DNA of 64,000 nt from Microbacterium salitolerans (GCF_019720895.1 NZ_JAHKSH010000002.1:62001-126000); one strand, 5' to 3'; positions 8,196-18,311 are shown, numbered from the stretch's first letter. The notes: generated by a model from the sequence alone, not told the origin. Numbers and translations: made by a program.

Positions 8196-9608
8196 ATGAT
8201 TTCTCTCTCACTCGCCGAGATCGCCGCCGTCACCGGCGGAGACCTGCGTCTCGCGGGGCTCGACTCGGTCGAGACGCGCGTCTCCGGCGCCGTCGACACC
8301 GACTCCCGCAACATCGCTCGGGGCGACGTCTTCGTCGCGAAGCCGGGCGAGGTGACCGACGGGCACCTCTTCGTCGACGTCGCGGCCTCTCAGGGCGCGG
8401 CCGTCGCGATCGTGGAGCGCGTCGTCGATGCGCCGGTGACGCAGATCGTCGTCGGCGACGTCGTCGAGGCGATCGCCGCGCTCGCCCGCGAAGTCGTCGA
8501 CCGCGTGCGCGCTCTCGGACGTCTGCGTGTGATCGGGATCACGGGATCCAACGGAAAGACGACGACGAAGAACATGCTCCGCGAGATCCTCGCGGAGGAG
8601 GGCGAGACAGTCGCTCCCGTCGCGTCCTTCAACAACGCCGTCGGCGCGCCGCTCACCATGCTGCGCGTCACGGAGGAGACCGAGTTCCTCATCTGCGAGT
8701 TCGGCGCGGACGCGTCGGGCCAGATCGCGCGCCTCGCCGGCCTCGTGACGCCCGACGTGGGCGTCGTGCTCATGGTGGGCTTGTCCCATGCCGGCGGCTT
8801 CGGCGGCATCGAGCAGACGGCGGTCGCGAAGCGCGAGCTCGTCGAGGCGGTGCGGCCTGGCGGCGTCGCGGTCCTGAACCTCGACGACCCGCGGGTCGCG
8901 GCGATGGCGGACACGGCCGGCCGGCGCGACGTGCGCGTGCGCTGGTTCGGCGACGGCGCCGCCGCCGACGTGCGTGCGGTCGACGTCGCCGTCTCGGCGT
9001 CCGGCACCGACACGCAGCTCGACGTCGACGGCGTGCGGATCCCCCTGCGCCTGAAGGTGCTCGGGGCACACCACGTCAAGAACGCCATGGCCGCTCTGAC
9101 CGCGGCACTTGCCGTCGGCGTGGACCCCCGCGTCGCCGCGGAGCGCCTCGAGCGCATCGAGCTCGCGGAGCGCTGGCGCATGCAGGTGATGGGCTCGGAT
9201 CGCGTCCGCATCGTCAACGACGCGTACAACGCGAGCCCCGACGCGATGCAGGCGGCGCTGCGCACCCTCGCGCAGATCACGGCGCCCGACGAGCGCATGG
9301 TCGCCGTTCTCGGCGCCATGAGCGAGCTGGGGGAGCGAGACGTCGAGGAGCACAGCCGCATCGGACTGCTCGCCGTGCGTCTGCGGATCCCGCGCATCGT
9401 GGTCGTCGGGGCCGAGGCGCGCCCGCTCTACCTCTCCGCCATCGCGGAGGGCTCGTGGAGCGACGAAGCCGTGTTCTTCGAGACCGCCGACGAGGCATAT
9501 GAGTATCTGATGGGCGAGCTGCGCGACGGCGATCGCGTGCTCGTGAAGTCGTCCAATGCGGCGGGACTGCGGTTCCTCGGCGATCGTCTGGGAGAATCGT
9601 TCTCGTGA
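8196..9608 (+). CDS. murF: UDP-N-acetylmuramoyl-tripeptide--D-alanyl-D-alanine ligase MurF
   Basis: Adds D-Ala-D-Ala to the UDP-MurNAc-tripeptide, the last cytoplasmic step of the stem peptide. The 470-residue protein has the Mur-ligase P-loop GITGSNGKTTTKNML (about residues 111-125), the central ATPase domain with NNAVGAPLTMLR and AHHVKNAMAAL, and a C-terminal domain with NDAYNASPDAMQAAL. It overlaps mraY by 4 bases (GTGA). Because murE is absent from this cluster, the possibility that this is MurE was considered; the N-terminal domain and the NDAYNA-SPDSM-type motif are those of MurF. Confidence 0.95.
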   Translation: MISLSLAEIAAVTGGDLRLAGLDSVETRVSGAVDTDSRNIARGDVFVAKPGEVTDGHLFVDVAASQGAAVAIVERVVDAPVTQIVVGDVVEAIAALAREVVDRVRALGRLRVIGITGSNGKTTTKNMLREILAEEGETVAPVASFNNAVGAPLTMLRVTEETEFLICEFGADASGQIARLAGLVTPDVGVVLMVGLSHAGGFGGIEQTAVAKRELVEAVRPGGVAVLNLDDPRVAAMADTAGRRDVRVRWFGDGAAADVRAVDVAVSASGTDTQLDVDGVRIPLRLKVLGAHHVKNAMAALTAALAVGVDPRVAAERLERIELAERWRMQVMGSDRVRIVNDAYNASPDAMQAALRTLAQITAPDERMVAVLGAMSELGERDVEEHSRIGLLAVRLRIPRIVVVGAEARPLYLSAIAEGSWSDEAVFFETADEAYEYLMGELRDGDRVLVKSSNAAGLRFLGDRLGESFS

Positions 9609-10717
9609 GATCACTACTGGCAGCTGCGGCGATCTCGCTCGCGTTCACACTTCTGCTGACTCCGGTCTTCTTCCGCATGTTCCGTGCGTGGGGCTGGGGC
9701 CAGGTCATCCGCACCGACAGCGTGGGCTACAACGCCCCCAAGCACGAGACCAAGCGCGGCACGCTCACCATGGGCGGCGTCATCTTCATCGTCGGCACGA
9801 TCGTCGGCTACCTCGCCGGCACGCTCGTGGGCGGCAACCCCCCGACCGTGTCCGGCTGGCTCGTCATCTGGGCGATGCTCGGCTTCGGCACCGTGGGCTT
9901 CATCGATGACTACATGAAGATCAAGATGCAGCATTACGCGGGGCTCAGCGGCTGGAAGAAGATCGTCGGCCAGATCCTCGTCATGGTGCCCTTCGGCATC
10001 GCCGCACTGAACTTCCCCGACAGCTACGGGCTCACGCCCGGCAGTCCGTATGTGTCGTTCATCCGCGACATCGATGTGCTGACGTTCATGGCGCTCGGCC
10101 CCGTCCTCGGCTGGCTGCTGTACTCGGCCTGGCTGTCGCTGCTGGGCGCGGGGTTCTCGAACTCCGTCAATCTGTCGGACGGCCTCGACGGGCTCGCCGC
10201 AGGCGCCGGCATCTTCGTGGTCGGCGCATACAGTCTCATCGCGTTCTGGCAGTTCAACCAGGCATGCGTCGGCGCGGGCACGTCTCCCGACAACCTCGCC
10301 GCCTGCTACCAGGTGCGAGATCCCCTCGATCTCGCGATCGTCTCCGCCGCGTTCGTCGGATCCCTCGTCGGATTCCTGTGGTGGAACGCTCCGAAGGCGA
10401 AGATCTTCATGGGCGACGTGGGATCCATGTCGATCGGCGGCGTCATCGCGGCCCTGGCGATCCTCACGCGCACCGAGCTGCTCGGCGTCCTGATCGCCGG
10501 CCTCTTCGTCATGTCGAGCGGCTCCGTGATCCTGCAGCGTCTCTACTTCAAGGCGACGCGCGGCAAGCGACTGTTCCTCAACAGCCCTCTGCACCACCAC
10601 TTCGAGTTCCGCGGCTGGTCCGAGACGACGATCGTCGTGCGGTTCTGGATCATCGCGGGTCTGTTCGCCGTCACGGGCGTGGGCGCGCTCTACATCGAAT
10701 GGCTCTCACGCGTATGA
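9605..10717 (+). CDS. mraY: Phospho-N-acetylmuramoyl-pentapeptide-transferase MraY
   Basis: Integral membrane enzyme that moves phospho-MurNAc-pentapeptide from UDP onto undecaprenyl phosphate to make lipid I. The 370-residue protein shows about ten transmembrane helices and the family signatures KRGTLTMGG (about residues 53-61), FIDDYMKI (Mg-binding Asp pair, about 100-107), NLSDGLDGLAAG (about 190-201) and NSPLHHHFE (about 327-335). GTG start overlaps the murF stop; its own stop overlaps the murD ATG (ATGA). Confidence 0.97.
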   Translation: MRSLLAAAAISLAFTLLLTPVFFRMFRAWGWGQVIRTDSVGYNAPKHETKRGTLTMGGVIFIVGTIVGYLAGTLVGGNPPTVSGWLVIWAMLGFGTVGFIDDYMKIKMQHYAGLSGWKKIVGQILVMVPFGIAALNFPDSYGLTPGSPYVSFIRDIDVLTFMALGPVLGWLLYSAWLSLLGAGFSNSVNLSDGLDGLAAGAGIFVVGAYSLIAFWQFNQACVGAGTSPDNLAACYQVRDPLDLAIVSAAFVGSLVGFLWWNAPKAKIFMGDVGSMSIGGVIAALAILTRTELLGVLIAGLFVMSSGSVILQRLYFKATRGKRLFLNSPLHHHFEFRGWSETTIVVRFWIIAGLFAVTGVGALYIEWLSRV

Positions 10718-12261
10718 CCGACGCTCTGTCCTCGCGACTCGACTCCCTCACGAGCTGGCGGGCTGACTGGACGGGACTGCGCGTCGCGGTTCTGGGCCTC
10801 GGCGCGACCGGGTTCTCCGTCGCCGACACGCTCACGGAGCTCGGTGCCGATGTGCTCGTCGTCACCGAGCAGGCGCCCGAGGAGTACGCTCGGCTGCTGC
10901 CCGTCATCGGCGCGGCGCTCGAGGAGACGGCTCTCGACGAGGCGCCGCGGGCGCTCGTGTCCTTCGCGCCGGAGGTCGTCGTCGCCTCTCCGGGCTTCTC
11001 CCCGGCGCACCCTGTCATCCGGTGGGTCCGGGAGCAGGGCATCGCGCTCTGGGGCGACATCGAGCTCGCGTGGCGCGTGCGCGACAAGGTGGTGCGCGAC
11101 GACGGCGCACCGGCCGAGTGGATGTTCGTCACCGGGACCAACGGCAAGACCACGACGACGCGCCTCGCGGCGACGATGCTCGTCGAGGGCGGGCTGCGCG
11201 CGGCCCCGTGTGGCAACATCGGCGTGCCCGTGCTCGACGCGGTGCGCGACCCGGCGGGCTTCGACGTCCTCGTCGTCGAGCTCTCGAGCCATCAGCTCTG
11301 GTACCTCGGGCTCCACGACGGCGCGGGTTCTCCGGTCCCGCATTCGTCGGTCTGCCTCAACATCGCCGACGACCACCTCGAGTGGCACGGATCCGCCGAT
11401 GCCTACCGTGCGGCAAAGGGCGTGGTGTACCGCCACACGGCTGTCGCCTGCGTGTACAACAAGGCCGACGAGGCGACGATGCGCATGGTCGAGGATGCCG
11501 ACGTCATCGAGGGCGCCCGTGCGATCGGTTTCGATCTCGGCGTCCCGGGTCCGAGTGAGCTCGGCGTCGTCGACGGCATCCTCGCCGACCGCGCGTTCGT
11601 CGACAGCCGTCGCACCTCGGCGGCCGAGCTCGTGACGCTCGAGGAGCTCGGGGCCCGCGGACTGTCCGTTCCGCACCTCGTGCAGAACATCCTCGCGGCC
11701 GCCGCGCTCGCTCGCTCGATCGGCGTCTCGCCGTCCGTCGTGCGGCAGGCGCTGCAGACGTTCGAGCTGGATCCGCACCGTATCCAGCTCGTGGCTCGTG
11801 AGGCCGGCATCACGTGGATCGACGACTCGAAGGCGACGAACCCGCACGCGGCGATCGCTTCTCTGGCGGCGTTCCCCGGGGCCGTCTGGATCGTCGGCGG
11901 CCTGTTCAAGGGCGTGGACATCGGGGCTCTCGTCGCGGCTCGCGCGTCCGCCGTGAAGGCGGCCGTGGTGATCGGTGTGGATCGTGCGCCCGTGCGCGAG
12001 GCGTTCGCGCGACACGCGCCGGACGTGCCGGTGTTCGAGGTGGATCACGCTCAGACTGATGACGTCATGTCGCGCGCGGTCGAGTTGGCCGCGCACGCGG
12101 CGGAAGACGGCGACGTGGTGCTCCTCGCACCGGCGGCGGCGTCGTTCGATCAGTTCGAGACGTACGGAGAACGCGGCGATCGCTTCCAGCAGGCGGTCCG
12201 CGAGCGAGTCGAGAGGGGGAGCTCACATGACGACGACGGCGCGACCCCCGAGACCAGCTGA
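10714..12261 (+). CDS. murD: UDP-N-acetylmuramoylalanine--D-glutamate ligase MurD
   Basis: Adds D-Glu to UDP-MurNAc-L-Ala in the cytoplasm. The 515-residue product has the N-terminal Rossmann motif VLGLGATGFSVADTL, the P-loop TGTNGKTTTTRLA (about residues 139-151), the ELSSHQLWYL segment and the C-terminal WIDDSKATNPHA and GGLFKGVD motifs. ATG at 10714 overlaps the mraY stop by 4 bases. Its 3' end overlaps ftsW by 35 bases, an unusually long overlap for this otherwise 1-4 base packed cluster. Confidence 0.97.
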   Translation: MTDALSSRLDSLTSWRADWTGLRVAVLGLGATGFSVADTLTELGADVLVVTEQAPEEYARLLPVIGAALEETALDEAPRALVSFAPEVVVASPGFSPAHPVIRWVREQGIALWGDIELAWRVRDKVVRDDGAPAEWMFVTGTNGKTTTTRLAATMLVEGGLRAAPCGNIGVPVLDAVRDPAGFDVLVVELSSHQLWYLGLHDGAGSPVPHSSVCLNIADDHLEWHGSADAYRAAKGVVYRHTAVACVYNKADEATMRMVEDADVIEGARAIGFDLGVPGPSELGVVDGILADRAFVDSRRTSAAELVTLEELGARGLSVPHLVQNILAAAALARSIGVSPSVVRQALQTFELDPHRIQLVAREAGITWIDDSKATNPHAAIASLAAFPGAVWIVGGLFKGVDIGALVAARASAVKAAVVIGVDRAPVREAFARHAPDVPVFEVDHAQTDDVMSRAVELAAHAAEDGDVVLLAPAAASFDQFETYGERGDRFQQAVRERVERGSSHDDDGATPETS

Positions 12262-13456
12262 CGGCCGCGCTCTCTCGGCGCGCGTCTCGCTCGGGCGCCG
12301 CATCGGTCCGGTCTCGGTGGAGTTCCTCCTGATCGCCTCCTCCGTGCTGCTCCTGACGTCGTTCGGCGTCGTGATGATCTTCTCGGCCACGACCGTCGAA
12401 TCGATCAGCGAGACCGGCAGCCCGCTCAACGGCGGGCTCGGCCATCTCGTCTACGCGGCCGTCGGGATCCCGGTGATGCTCATCCTGAGTCGATTCCCCG
12501 TGCGCTGGCTGCGTCGCCTGGCGTGGCCGGCACTGGTCGGCGCCGTCATTCTGCAGCTCCTCGTCTTCACGCCCCTCGGCTTCGAGTTCGGCGGCAACCG
12601 CAACTGGCTCGACTTCAAGGTCGTCACAGTGCAGCCGTCGGAGTTCCTCAAGATCGCGCTCGCGCTCTGGGTCGCGCTCATCGTGTACCGCAAGCGCGAG
12701 CACCTGACGCGGTTCTGGCAGGTCGCGATCCCGATCCTGCCGGTCGCGATGCTGGCGCTCGGATCCGTGCTCGCGGGCGAGGACCTGGGAACAGCCATGA
12801 TCATGGCGTTCCTCGTGCTCGGAGCGCTCTTCTTCGCGGGGGTGCGGCTCCGTCTGCTGCTGCCGATCATCCTCGCCGGTGCCGGCGCCGTCGCGGCTCT
12901 CGCGATCGCGAGCCCCAATCGCCTCACCCGCATCCTCAGCGTGTTCGACCAGGACTGCCTCGACGACTACCTCGGCACCTGCTACCAGCCGCTCCACGGC
13001 ATGTGGGGTCTCGCCGGGGGCGGGGTCTTCGGCCTCGGCCTCGGCAACTCGAAGGAGAAGTACAACTGGCTCCCCGCGGCGGCCGACGACTACATCTTCG
13101 CGATCGTGGGCGAGGAACTCGGCCTGCTCGGGTGCATCGTCGTCCTCGCGCTGTTCGCGGTCCTGGCGGTCGGCATCTTCCGCATCGTGCGCCGCACGGA
13201 CGACATGTTCGTCCGCGTGGCGGCGGGCGGCATCGGCGTCTGGCTCATCGGGCAGGCACTCGTGAACATCGGCGTCGTTCTGCGCATCTTCCCGGCGCTC
13301 GGCGTGCCACTCCCGTTCCTCTCGGCCGGAGGATCCTCTCTGCTCGCGGTGCTCATCGCCAGCGGCGTGCTGCTGGCTCTCGCGCGCACTCTGCCCGACG
13401 GCAGCGAGCCCGTCGGGGCGATCTCTGCGTCGTCCGGGCGTAAGATCGTCCGGTGA
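12227..13456 (+). CDS. ftsW: Septal peptidoglycan glycosyltransferase FtsW (SEDS family)
   Basis: Multi-spanning SEDS protein that polymerises lipid II into glycan strands at the septum together with FtsI. The 409-residue protein has about ten transmembrane helices, the NWLDFKVVTVQPSEFLKIAL signature (about residues 126-145), GEDLGTAMIM, and the C-terminal signature LPFLSAGGSSL (about 363-373). The extracellular loop contains a Cys pair in FDQDCLDDYLGTCYQ. The start at 12227 was chosen because GAGGGGGAG precedes it; this puts it inside the murD 3' end. Confidence 0.95.
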   Translation: MTTTARPPRPADGRALSARVSLGRRIGPVSVEFLLIASSVLLLTSFGVVMIFSATTVESISETGSPLNGGLGHLVYAAVGIPVMLILSRFPVRWLRRLAWPALVGAVILQLLVFTPLGFEFGGNRNWLDFKVVTVQPSEFLKIALALWVALIVYRKREHLTRFWQVAIPILPVAMLALGSVLAGEDLGTAMIMAFLVLGALFFAGVRLRLLLPIILAGAGAVAALAIASPNRLTRILSVFDQDCLDDYLGTCYQPLHGMWGLAGGGVFGLGLGNSKEKYNWLPAAADDYIFAIVGEELGLLGCIVVLALFAVLAVGIFRIVRRTDDMFVRVAAGGIGVWLIGQALVNIGVVLRIFPALGVPLPFLSAGGSSLLAVLIASGVLLALARTLPDGSEPVGAISASSGRKIVR

Positions 13457-14544
13457 CGACGTACCTGCTCGCCGGTGGTGGAACCGCCGGTCACGTGAAC
13501 CCGATGCTTGCCGTCGCCGACGGGCTGAAGGCCCGCGAACCCGACGCTGAGGTGCTGATCCTCGGAACCGCGGAGGGGCTGGAATCTCGTCTCGTGCCCG
13601 AGCGCGGCTACGAGCTGCTGATCGTGCCGAAGGTGCCGTTTCCGCGTCGCCCGAACGGGGACGCCGTGGCATTCCCTGCGCGGTTCTCGCGTGCGGTGAA
13701 GCTCGTGCGCAGCTACCTGCGCGATCGCGGCGTCGATGTGGTGCTCGGCGTCGGCGGCTACGCGTCCGCGCCGGCCTACGTCGCGGCTCGGCGGGAGCGC
13801 ATCCCTGCGGTCGTTCACGAGGCGAACGCGCGTCCTGGTCTGGCGAACGTGCTCGGCGCACTCTCTGCGGTCGCCGTGGGTGTCGCGTTCGACGGCACGC
13901 GGATCCGCCGTGGCGAGGTCGTCGGCATGCCGCTGCGGCCCGAGCTCGTGTCGCTCGACCGCGCTGCGCTGCGTCAGGAGGCCGCTCGCGAATTCGGCCT
14001 GGATCCCGACAAGCCCGTTCTCCTCGCCTTCGGCGGGTCGCTGGGGGCGCGTCGCATCAACGAGACCCTCGCCGGCTCCTGGCGCGACGTCCTCGACGCG
14101 GGCTGGCAGCTCCTCCACATCACCGGCGACAAGAACGAACTCGCGGATCCGGGTGTCCCGGGGTACGCGCTCCGCCGCTACGTCTCGCGCATGGACCTCG
14201 CCTTCTCGCTCGCCGACCTCGTGATCTCGCGCGCCGGGGCCTCGACGGTCTCGGAGATCTCAGCGCTGTCCATTCCCGCGATCTATGTGCCCTACCCGGT
14301 CGGAAACGGCGAGCAGAAGCTCAACGCCGCCGCGGCCGTGGCGGCGGGCGCCGCGCTGCTGGTCGACGACGCGGAGTTCACGCCTGATCGGATGCGCCGC
14401 GACGTCGTGTCTCTTCTCGGCGACCGCGACGCCATCGCGAGGATGACGGCCGCAGCCGAAGGCACGGGAACCCGCTTCGGCACCGAGAACGTCATCGCCC
14501 ACCTCGACCGAGCGCTCGATGCGCGTGAGGAGACCTCGTCATGA
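13453..14544 (+). CDS. murG: Undecaprenyldiphospho-muramoylpentapeptide beta-N-acetylglucosaminyltransferase MurG
   Basis: Peripheral membrane glycosyltransferase that converts lipid I to lipid II with UDP-GlcNAc. The 363-residue protein begins with the glycine-rich [20 protein letters not shown] (about residues 5-24), has [14 protein letters not shown] and [11 protein letters not shown], and ends with the UDP-GlcNAc site [24 protein letters not shown] start overlaps the ftsW stop by 4 bases. TAAGAT lies 6 bases upstream inside ftsW, so an internal leaderless promoter is possible, though coincidence cannot be excluded. Confidence 0.96.
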   Translation: MTTYLLAGGGTAGHVNPMLAVADGLKAREPDAEVLILGTAEGLESRLVPERGYELLIVPKVPFPRRPNGDAVAFPARFSRAVKLVRSYLRDRGVDVVLGVGGYASAPAYVAARRERIPAVVHEANARPGLANVLGALSAVAVGVAFDGTRIRRGEVVGMPLRPELVSLDRAALRQEAAREFGLDPDKPVLLAFGGSLGARRINETLAGSWRDVLDAGWQLLHITGDKNELADPGVPGYALRRYVSRMDLAFSLADLVISRAGASTVSEISALSIPAIYVPYPVGNGEQKLNAAAAVAAGAALLVDDAEFTPDRMRRDVVSLLGDRDAIARMTAAAEGTGTRFGTENVIAHLDRALDAREETSS

Positions 14545-15953
14545 TCGCTCCCGATCTCTCCGTCCCGGTTCCCGACGAGATCCGCGCGGTCCACTTCATC
14601 GGCATCGGCGGGTCGGGCATCTCCGGTCTCGCCCGCATGTTCGTCGAGGCGGGGGTCCCCGTCACCGGGTCCGACCGCGCCGAGAGTCAGAACACTCGCG
14701 ACCTCGCCGCGCTCGGCGCGACTGTGCACATCGGGCACGACGCGGCTCATCTCGGCGACGTCGACGCCGTCGTCTACACGGGCGCGATCTGGCCCGAGAA
14801 CCCGGAATACCTCGCGGCGAAGGAGCGCGGCATCACGCTGCTGCATCGCTCGCAGGCCCTCAAGTACCTCATCGCCGGCCGTCGCCTCGTGTCGGTGGCG
14901 GGGGCGCACGGCAAGACCACGTCGACGGGCATGATCGTCGCGGGGCTCGCGGGCGTCGGGGCCGATCCGAGCTACGTCAACGGCGGCGTGATCCAGCAGT
15001 TCGGCACGTCGAGCCGTACGGGATCCGACGATCTGTTCGTGGTCGAGGCAGACGAATCCGACGGCACCTTCCTCATCTACGACACGGCGGTCGCGCTCAT
15101 CACGAATGTCGATGCCGACCATCTCGATCACTACGGCACCCGGGAGGCGTTCGACGACGCCTTCGTGCGGTTCGCCGACGCGGCGCGCGAGGCCGTGGTG
15201 ATCTCGGCCGACGACGAGGGGGCCGTGCGTGTGAGCGGGCGCCTCTCGCACGACCGCGTCGTGACCTTCGGCGAGTCCGAGGGCGCCGACGTGCGGGTCG
15301 TCGATATCGCGACCGAGGGGCCCGTGTCATTCGGGCTGGTCCGTGGAGCCGAGCGGATCGACGCGCAGCTGCGCGTCCCCGGTCGCCACAACGCGATCAA
15401 CGCCGCGGGGGCCGTCGCCGTGCTCGTCTCGCTCGGCTTCGATCTCGAGGCCGCTGTGCGCGGCGTCGAGGAGTTCTCCGGCACCGTGCGCCGCTTCGAG
15501 CTGCACGGCACCGAACGCGGCGTCAGCGTATTCGATGACTACGCCCACCACCCGACCGAGGTCGCCGCCGCGCTCTCCGCGGCACGCACGGTGGTAGGCG
15601 ACGGCCGCCTCGTCGCTCTCCACCAGCCGCACACCTACTCGCGCACGCAGCTCATGTCGGCCGAGTTCGCGCGGGTCCTCGAGGACCTTGCGGATCACAC
15701 GGTCGTCCTCGACGTGTACGGCGCGCGCGAGGATCCGATCCCCGGCGTCACGGGCGCGCTCGTCGAGGAGGCGTTCGCGGATCAGTCCGGCGTCTCTTAC
15801 GTGCCCGACTGGCAGCAGGCGGCAGAGCGTGCGGCGCAGGTCGCACGCGACGGCGACTACATCATCACGCTCGGCTGCGGCGACGTCTACCGCATCATCC
15901 CCCAGGTGCTGGATGCCCTGAAGAGCGCGGGTGCGGGCGAGGAGCAGCGCTAG
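14541..15953 (+). CDS. murC: UDP-N-acetylmuramate--L-alanine ligase MurC
   Basis: First Mur ligase: joins L-Ala to UDP-MurNAc. The 470-residue protein has the N-terminal [19 protein letters not shown] motif, the P-loop [14 protein letters not shown] (about residues 119-132), [23 protein letters not shown] and the C-terminal [10 protein letters not shown] motif. All expected catalytic segments are intact. ATG overlaps the murG stop by 4 bases; ftsQ follows immediately after the TAG. Confidence 0.97.
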   Translation: MIAPDLSVPVPDEIRAVHFIGIGGSGISGLARMFVEAGVPVTGSDRAESQNTRDLAALGATVHIGHDAAHLGDVDAVVYTGAIWPENPEYLAAKERGITLLHRSQALKYLIAGRRLVSVAGAHGKTTSTGMIVAGLAGVGADPSYVNGGVIQQFGTSSRTGSDDLFVVEADESDGTFLIYDTAVALITNVDADHLDHYGTREAFDDAFVRFADAAREAVVISADDEGAVRVSGRLSHDRVVTFGESEGADVRVVDIATEGPVSFGLVRGAERIDAQLRVPGRHNAINAAGAVAVLVSLGFDLEAAVRGVEEFSGTVRRFELHGTERGVSVFDDYAHHPTEVAAALSAARTVVGDGRLVALHQPHTYSRTQLMSAEFARVLEDLADHTVVLDVYGAREDPIPGVTGALVEEAFADQSGVSYVPDWQQAAERAAQVARDGDYIITLGCGDVYRIIPQVLDALKSAGAGEEQR

Positions 15954-16925
15954 GTGAAGCGGCCAGGACCTCTTCCTCCCCGCGCGTCCCGGACGGACGA
16001 CGCGGAACCTGAGGAGTGGGCGGACCAGCCCGCAGAGCAGGAACGCCGGAGCCTCGGCGACATCGTGCCGTTCGCGCGTGCGCGTCGGGTACCCGTGGAG
16101 CCCGACGGCACAGATCGCGCAGATCCCTCGCGAGCCGAGGAATCGCGTGCCGATGTGCCGCGCGGTCCGCTCGGCGTGTGGCGCGCAGCCCGGCGCCGGC
16201 GTCGCGCGGAGCGCGCGGAGGTGCGCCGGTTCACGGCACGCGCACGGCGGAGAAGGATCATCTGGCTCTGCGGACTCGGGGCGGTCGCGCTCGTCGTCGT
16301 CGGAACCGTCGGCGCCGCATACAGTCCGCTGTTCGCGGTCGAGCGCATCGACATCGTGGGCGCGGAGTCGCTGGACGCCGAGACGGTCGCCGGCGCGCTC
16401 GAGGACCAGATGGGCCGACCCCTGCCCCTGGTGGACGAGAGCGAGATCAAGGCGGAGCTCCTCGCCTTTCCCCTCATCGAGACGTACTCGGTCGAGTCGA
16501 ACCCGCCGCACGAGCTCGTCGTGCGCATCGTCGAGCGCACGCCGGTCGCCGTCGTCGCATCGGACGCCGGATTCACGACGCTCGATGCGGCGGGCGTCCC
16601 GCTGGCCACGAGCGCACAGCAGCCTGAGGGGCTGCCGCTCGCGGAGGTCGAGGGCGGTCCGTCGTCGGAGGCGTTCGCGGCGGCGGGTCAGGTGCTCCGT
16701 TCGCTGCCGGCCGATGTCGCCGTGCGCGTCGCGACGATTCGCGCGTCGACGCCCGACGACGTGTCGTTCGATCTGACGGACGGCGGCGGCGTCCGGGTCG
16801 TGTGGGGGAGTGCTTCCGACACCGCCGAGAAGATGTCGGTCCTCGAGGCCGGATTCCGCGCGAATCCGCCCGGCACCGTGTCGATGTACGACGTGTCGTC
16901 GGCGGACGTGCTCGTCGTCGGCTGA
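15954..16925 (+). CDS. ftsQ: Cell division protein FtsQ (POTRA domain)
   Basis: Bitopic division protein that bridges early and late septal proteins and binds FtsL/FtsB. The 323-residue product has a long basic/acidic cytoplasmic tail, one transmembrane helix (about residues 102-120) and an extracytoplasmic POTRA domain starting at FAVERIDIVGAESLDAETV, followed by the FtsQ-type VVRIVERTPVAVV strand. The GTG start directly follows the murC stop. The cytoplasmic tail of about 100 residues is long, as is common in actinobacteria. Confidence 0.93.
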   Translation: MKRPGPLPPRASRTDDAEPEEWADQPAEQERRSLGDIVPFARARRVPVEPDGTDRADPSRAEESRADVPRGPLGVWRAARRRRRAERAEVRRFTARARRRRIIWLCGLGAVALVVVGTVGAAYSPLFAVERIDIVGAESLDAETVAGALEDQMGRPLPLVDESEIKAELLAFPLIETYSVESNPPHELVVRIVERTPVAVVASDAGFTTLDAAGVPLATSAQQPEGLPLAEVEGGPSSEAFAAAGQVLRSLPADVAVRVATIRASTPDDVSFDLTDGGGVRVVWGSASDTAEKMSVLEAGFRANPPGTVSMYDVSSADVLVVG

Positions 16926-16930
16926 GATCC

Positions 16931-17045
16931 GTCGCCTGTTTCTGCCGACACACCCCGTGGCGTTGCGACGTCAGGCGACCTCCGCCACGTACCGTCGAGG
17001 ACGAGCAAAGTATATGCCGGTGAATACTTTAACTCTCATGTAGAG
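16931..17045 (+). promoter_or_regulatory. ftsZ leader with AT-rich palindrome
   Basis: Contains three inverted repeats: GTCGCCTG (16931-16938) with CAGGCGAC (16972-16979); AAAGTAT (17007-17013) with ATACTTT (17024-17030) around a 10-nt spacer; and a small CTCT-CATGT-AGAG hairpin (17033-17045). The AAAGTAT/ATACTTT palindrome is an AT-rich island in GC-rich DNA and probably holds promoter or operator sequences for ftsZ. Confidence 0.55.
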
Positions 17046-17099
17046 GGTGAAGGTTCGAGGTTCTCCGGCAGCAGCCCAGGTTCCGTCGATGGAGGCAGC

Positions 17100-18311
17100 A
17101 TGAGCCAGAACCAGAACTACCTCGCCGTCATCAAGGTGGTCGGCGTCGGCGGTGGTGGCGTCAACGCCGTCAACCGCATGATCGAACTCGGGCTGCGCGG
17201 CGTCGAGTTCATCGCGATCAACACCGATGCGCAGGCGCTGCTCATGAGCGACGCCGACATCAAGCTCGACGTGGGGCGCGATCTCACGCGCGGCCTCGGC
17301 GCGGGAGCCGACCCCGAAGTGGGGCGCCGCGCGGCAGAGGACCACGCCGAGGAGATCGAGCAGGCGCTCGCGGGCGCCGATATGGTCTTCGTCACGGCCG
17401 GTGAGGGCGGTGGCACCGGGACCGGTGGCGCACCCGTCGTCGCGCGGATCGCGAAGTCGATCGGCGCGCTCACGATCGGCGTCGTCACGAAGCCGTTCTC
17501 CTTCGAGGGTCGTCGCCGTCAGCAGCAGGCCGAGCAGGGCGTCTCCATCCTGAAGGAGGAGGTCGACACGCTCATCGTCGTGCCGAACGATCGCCTGCTC
17601 GAGATCAGCGATCGCGGCATCTCGATGGTCGAGGCCTTCGCGACGGCCGATCAGGTGCTCCTCGCGGGTGTGCAGGGAATCACCGACCTCATCACGACGC
17701 CCGGTCTGATCAACCTCGACTTCGCCGACGTGAAGAGCGTCATGCAGGGGGCGGGATCCGCCCTCATGGGCATCGGCTCCGCACGCGGCGCGGATCGCGC
17801 GATCAAGGCCGCGGAGCTGGCGGTCGAGTCGCCGCTGCTCGAGGCGTCGATCGAGGGCGCGCACGGCGTGCTGCTGTCGATCCAGGGTGGCTCGAACCTC
17901 GGGATCTTCGAGATCAACGATGCCGCGCGCCTCGTGCAGGAAGCCGCGCACCCCGAGGCGAACATCATCTTCGGAACCGTCATCGACGACACGCTCGGCG
18001 ATGAGGTGCGCGTCACGGTCGTCGCCGCAGGCTTCGACGGCGGCGAGCCGCAGTCGCGCGTCGACGTGCCGGCATTCGGGGCGCGCGGCGGAGAAGAGAC
18101 GCTTCCGCGGCCGTCACTTCCCGGTGACTCCCTCTCGGCCGTGACGGTCTCGGAGTCGGAGTCCGGTGAGTCCGAGAAGGCGCCGTCGCCGGCCCCTCAG
18201 CCCGTCGCTCCCGTCGTCGCGGCGGCGCCGTCGATCCCGTCGACGCCCGTGCTCGCCGAGTCGAACGGCTCCGATGACGACGACATCGACATCCCCGAAT
18301 TCCTGAAGTGA
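17100..18311 (+). CDS. ftsZ: Cell division GTPase FtsZ
   Basis: Tubulin-like GTPase that forms the Z ring and recruits the divisome. The 403-residue protein has [17 protein letters not shown] (about residues 12-28), INTDAQAL, the tubulin signature [13 protein letters not shown] (about 101-113), and RRRQQAEQG. After the globular part (to about residue 317) comes a variable linker rich in Ser/Pro/Ala and a conserved C-terminal tail [12 protein letters not shown], which binds partners such as SepF and FtsW. GGAGG stands 5 bases before the ATG. The gene has its own leader and probably its own promoter. Confidence 0.98.
   Translation: MSQNQNYLAVIKVVGVGGGGVNAVNRMIELGLRGVEFIAINTDAQALLMSDADIKLDVGRDLTRGLGAGADPEVGRRAAEDHAEEIEQALAGADMVFVTAGEGGGTGTGGAPVVARIAKSIGALTIGVVTKPFSFEGRRRQQQAEQGVSILKEEVDTLIVVPNDRLLEISDRGISMVEAFATADQVLLAGVQGITDLITTPGLINLDFADVKSVMQGAGSALMGIGSARGADRAIKAAELAVESPLLEASIEGAHGVLLSIQGGSNLGIFEINDAARLVQEAAHPEANIIFGTVIDDTLGDEVRVTVVAAGFDGGEPQSRVDVPAFGARGGEETLPRPSLPGDSLSAVTVSESESGESEKAPSPAPQPVAPVVAAAPSIPSTPVLAESNGSDDDDIDIPEFLK

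Noticed and set aside
8196-9608. Reading the Mur ligase after ftsI as MurE
   Set aside because: Motifs NDAYNASPDAM and the N-terminal domain fit MurF, and the D-Ala-D-Ala ligase layout is complete.
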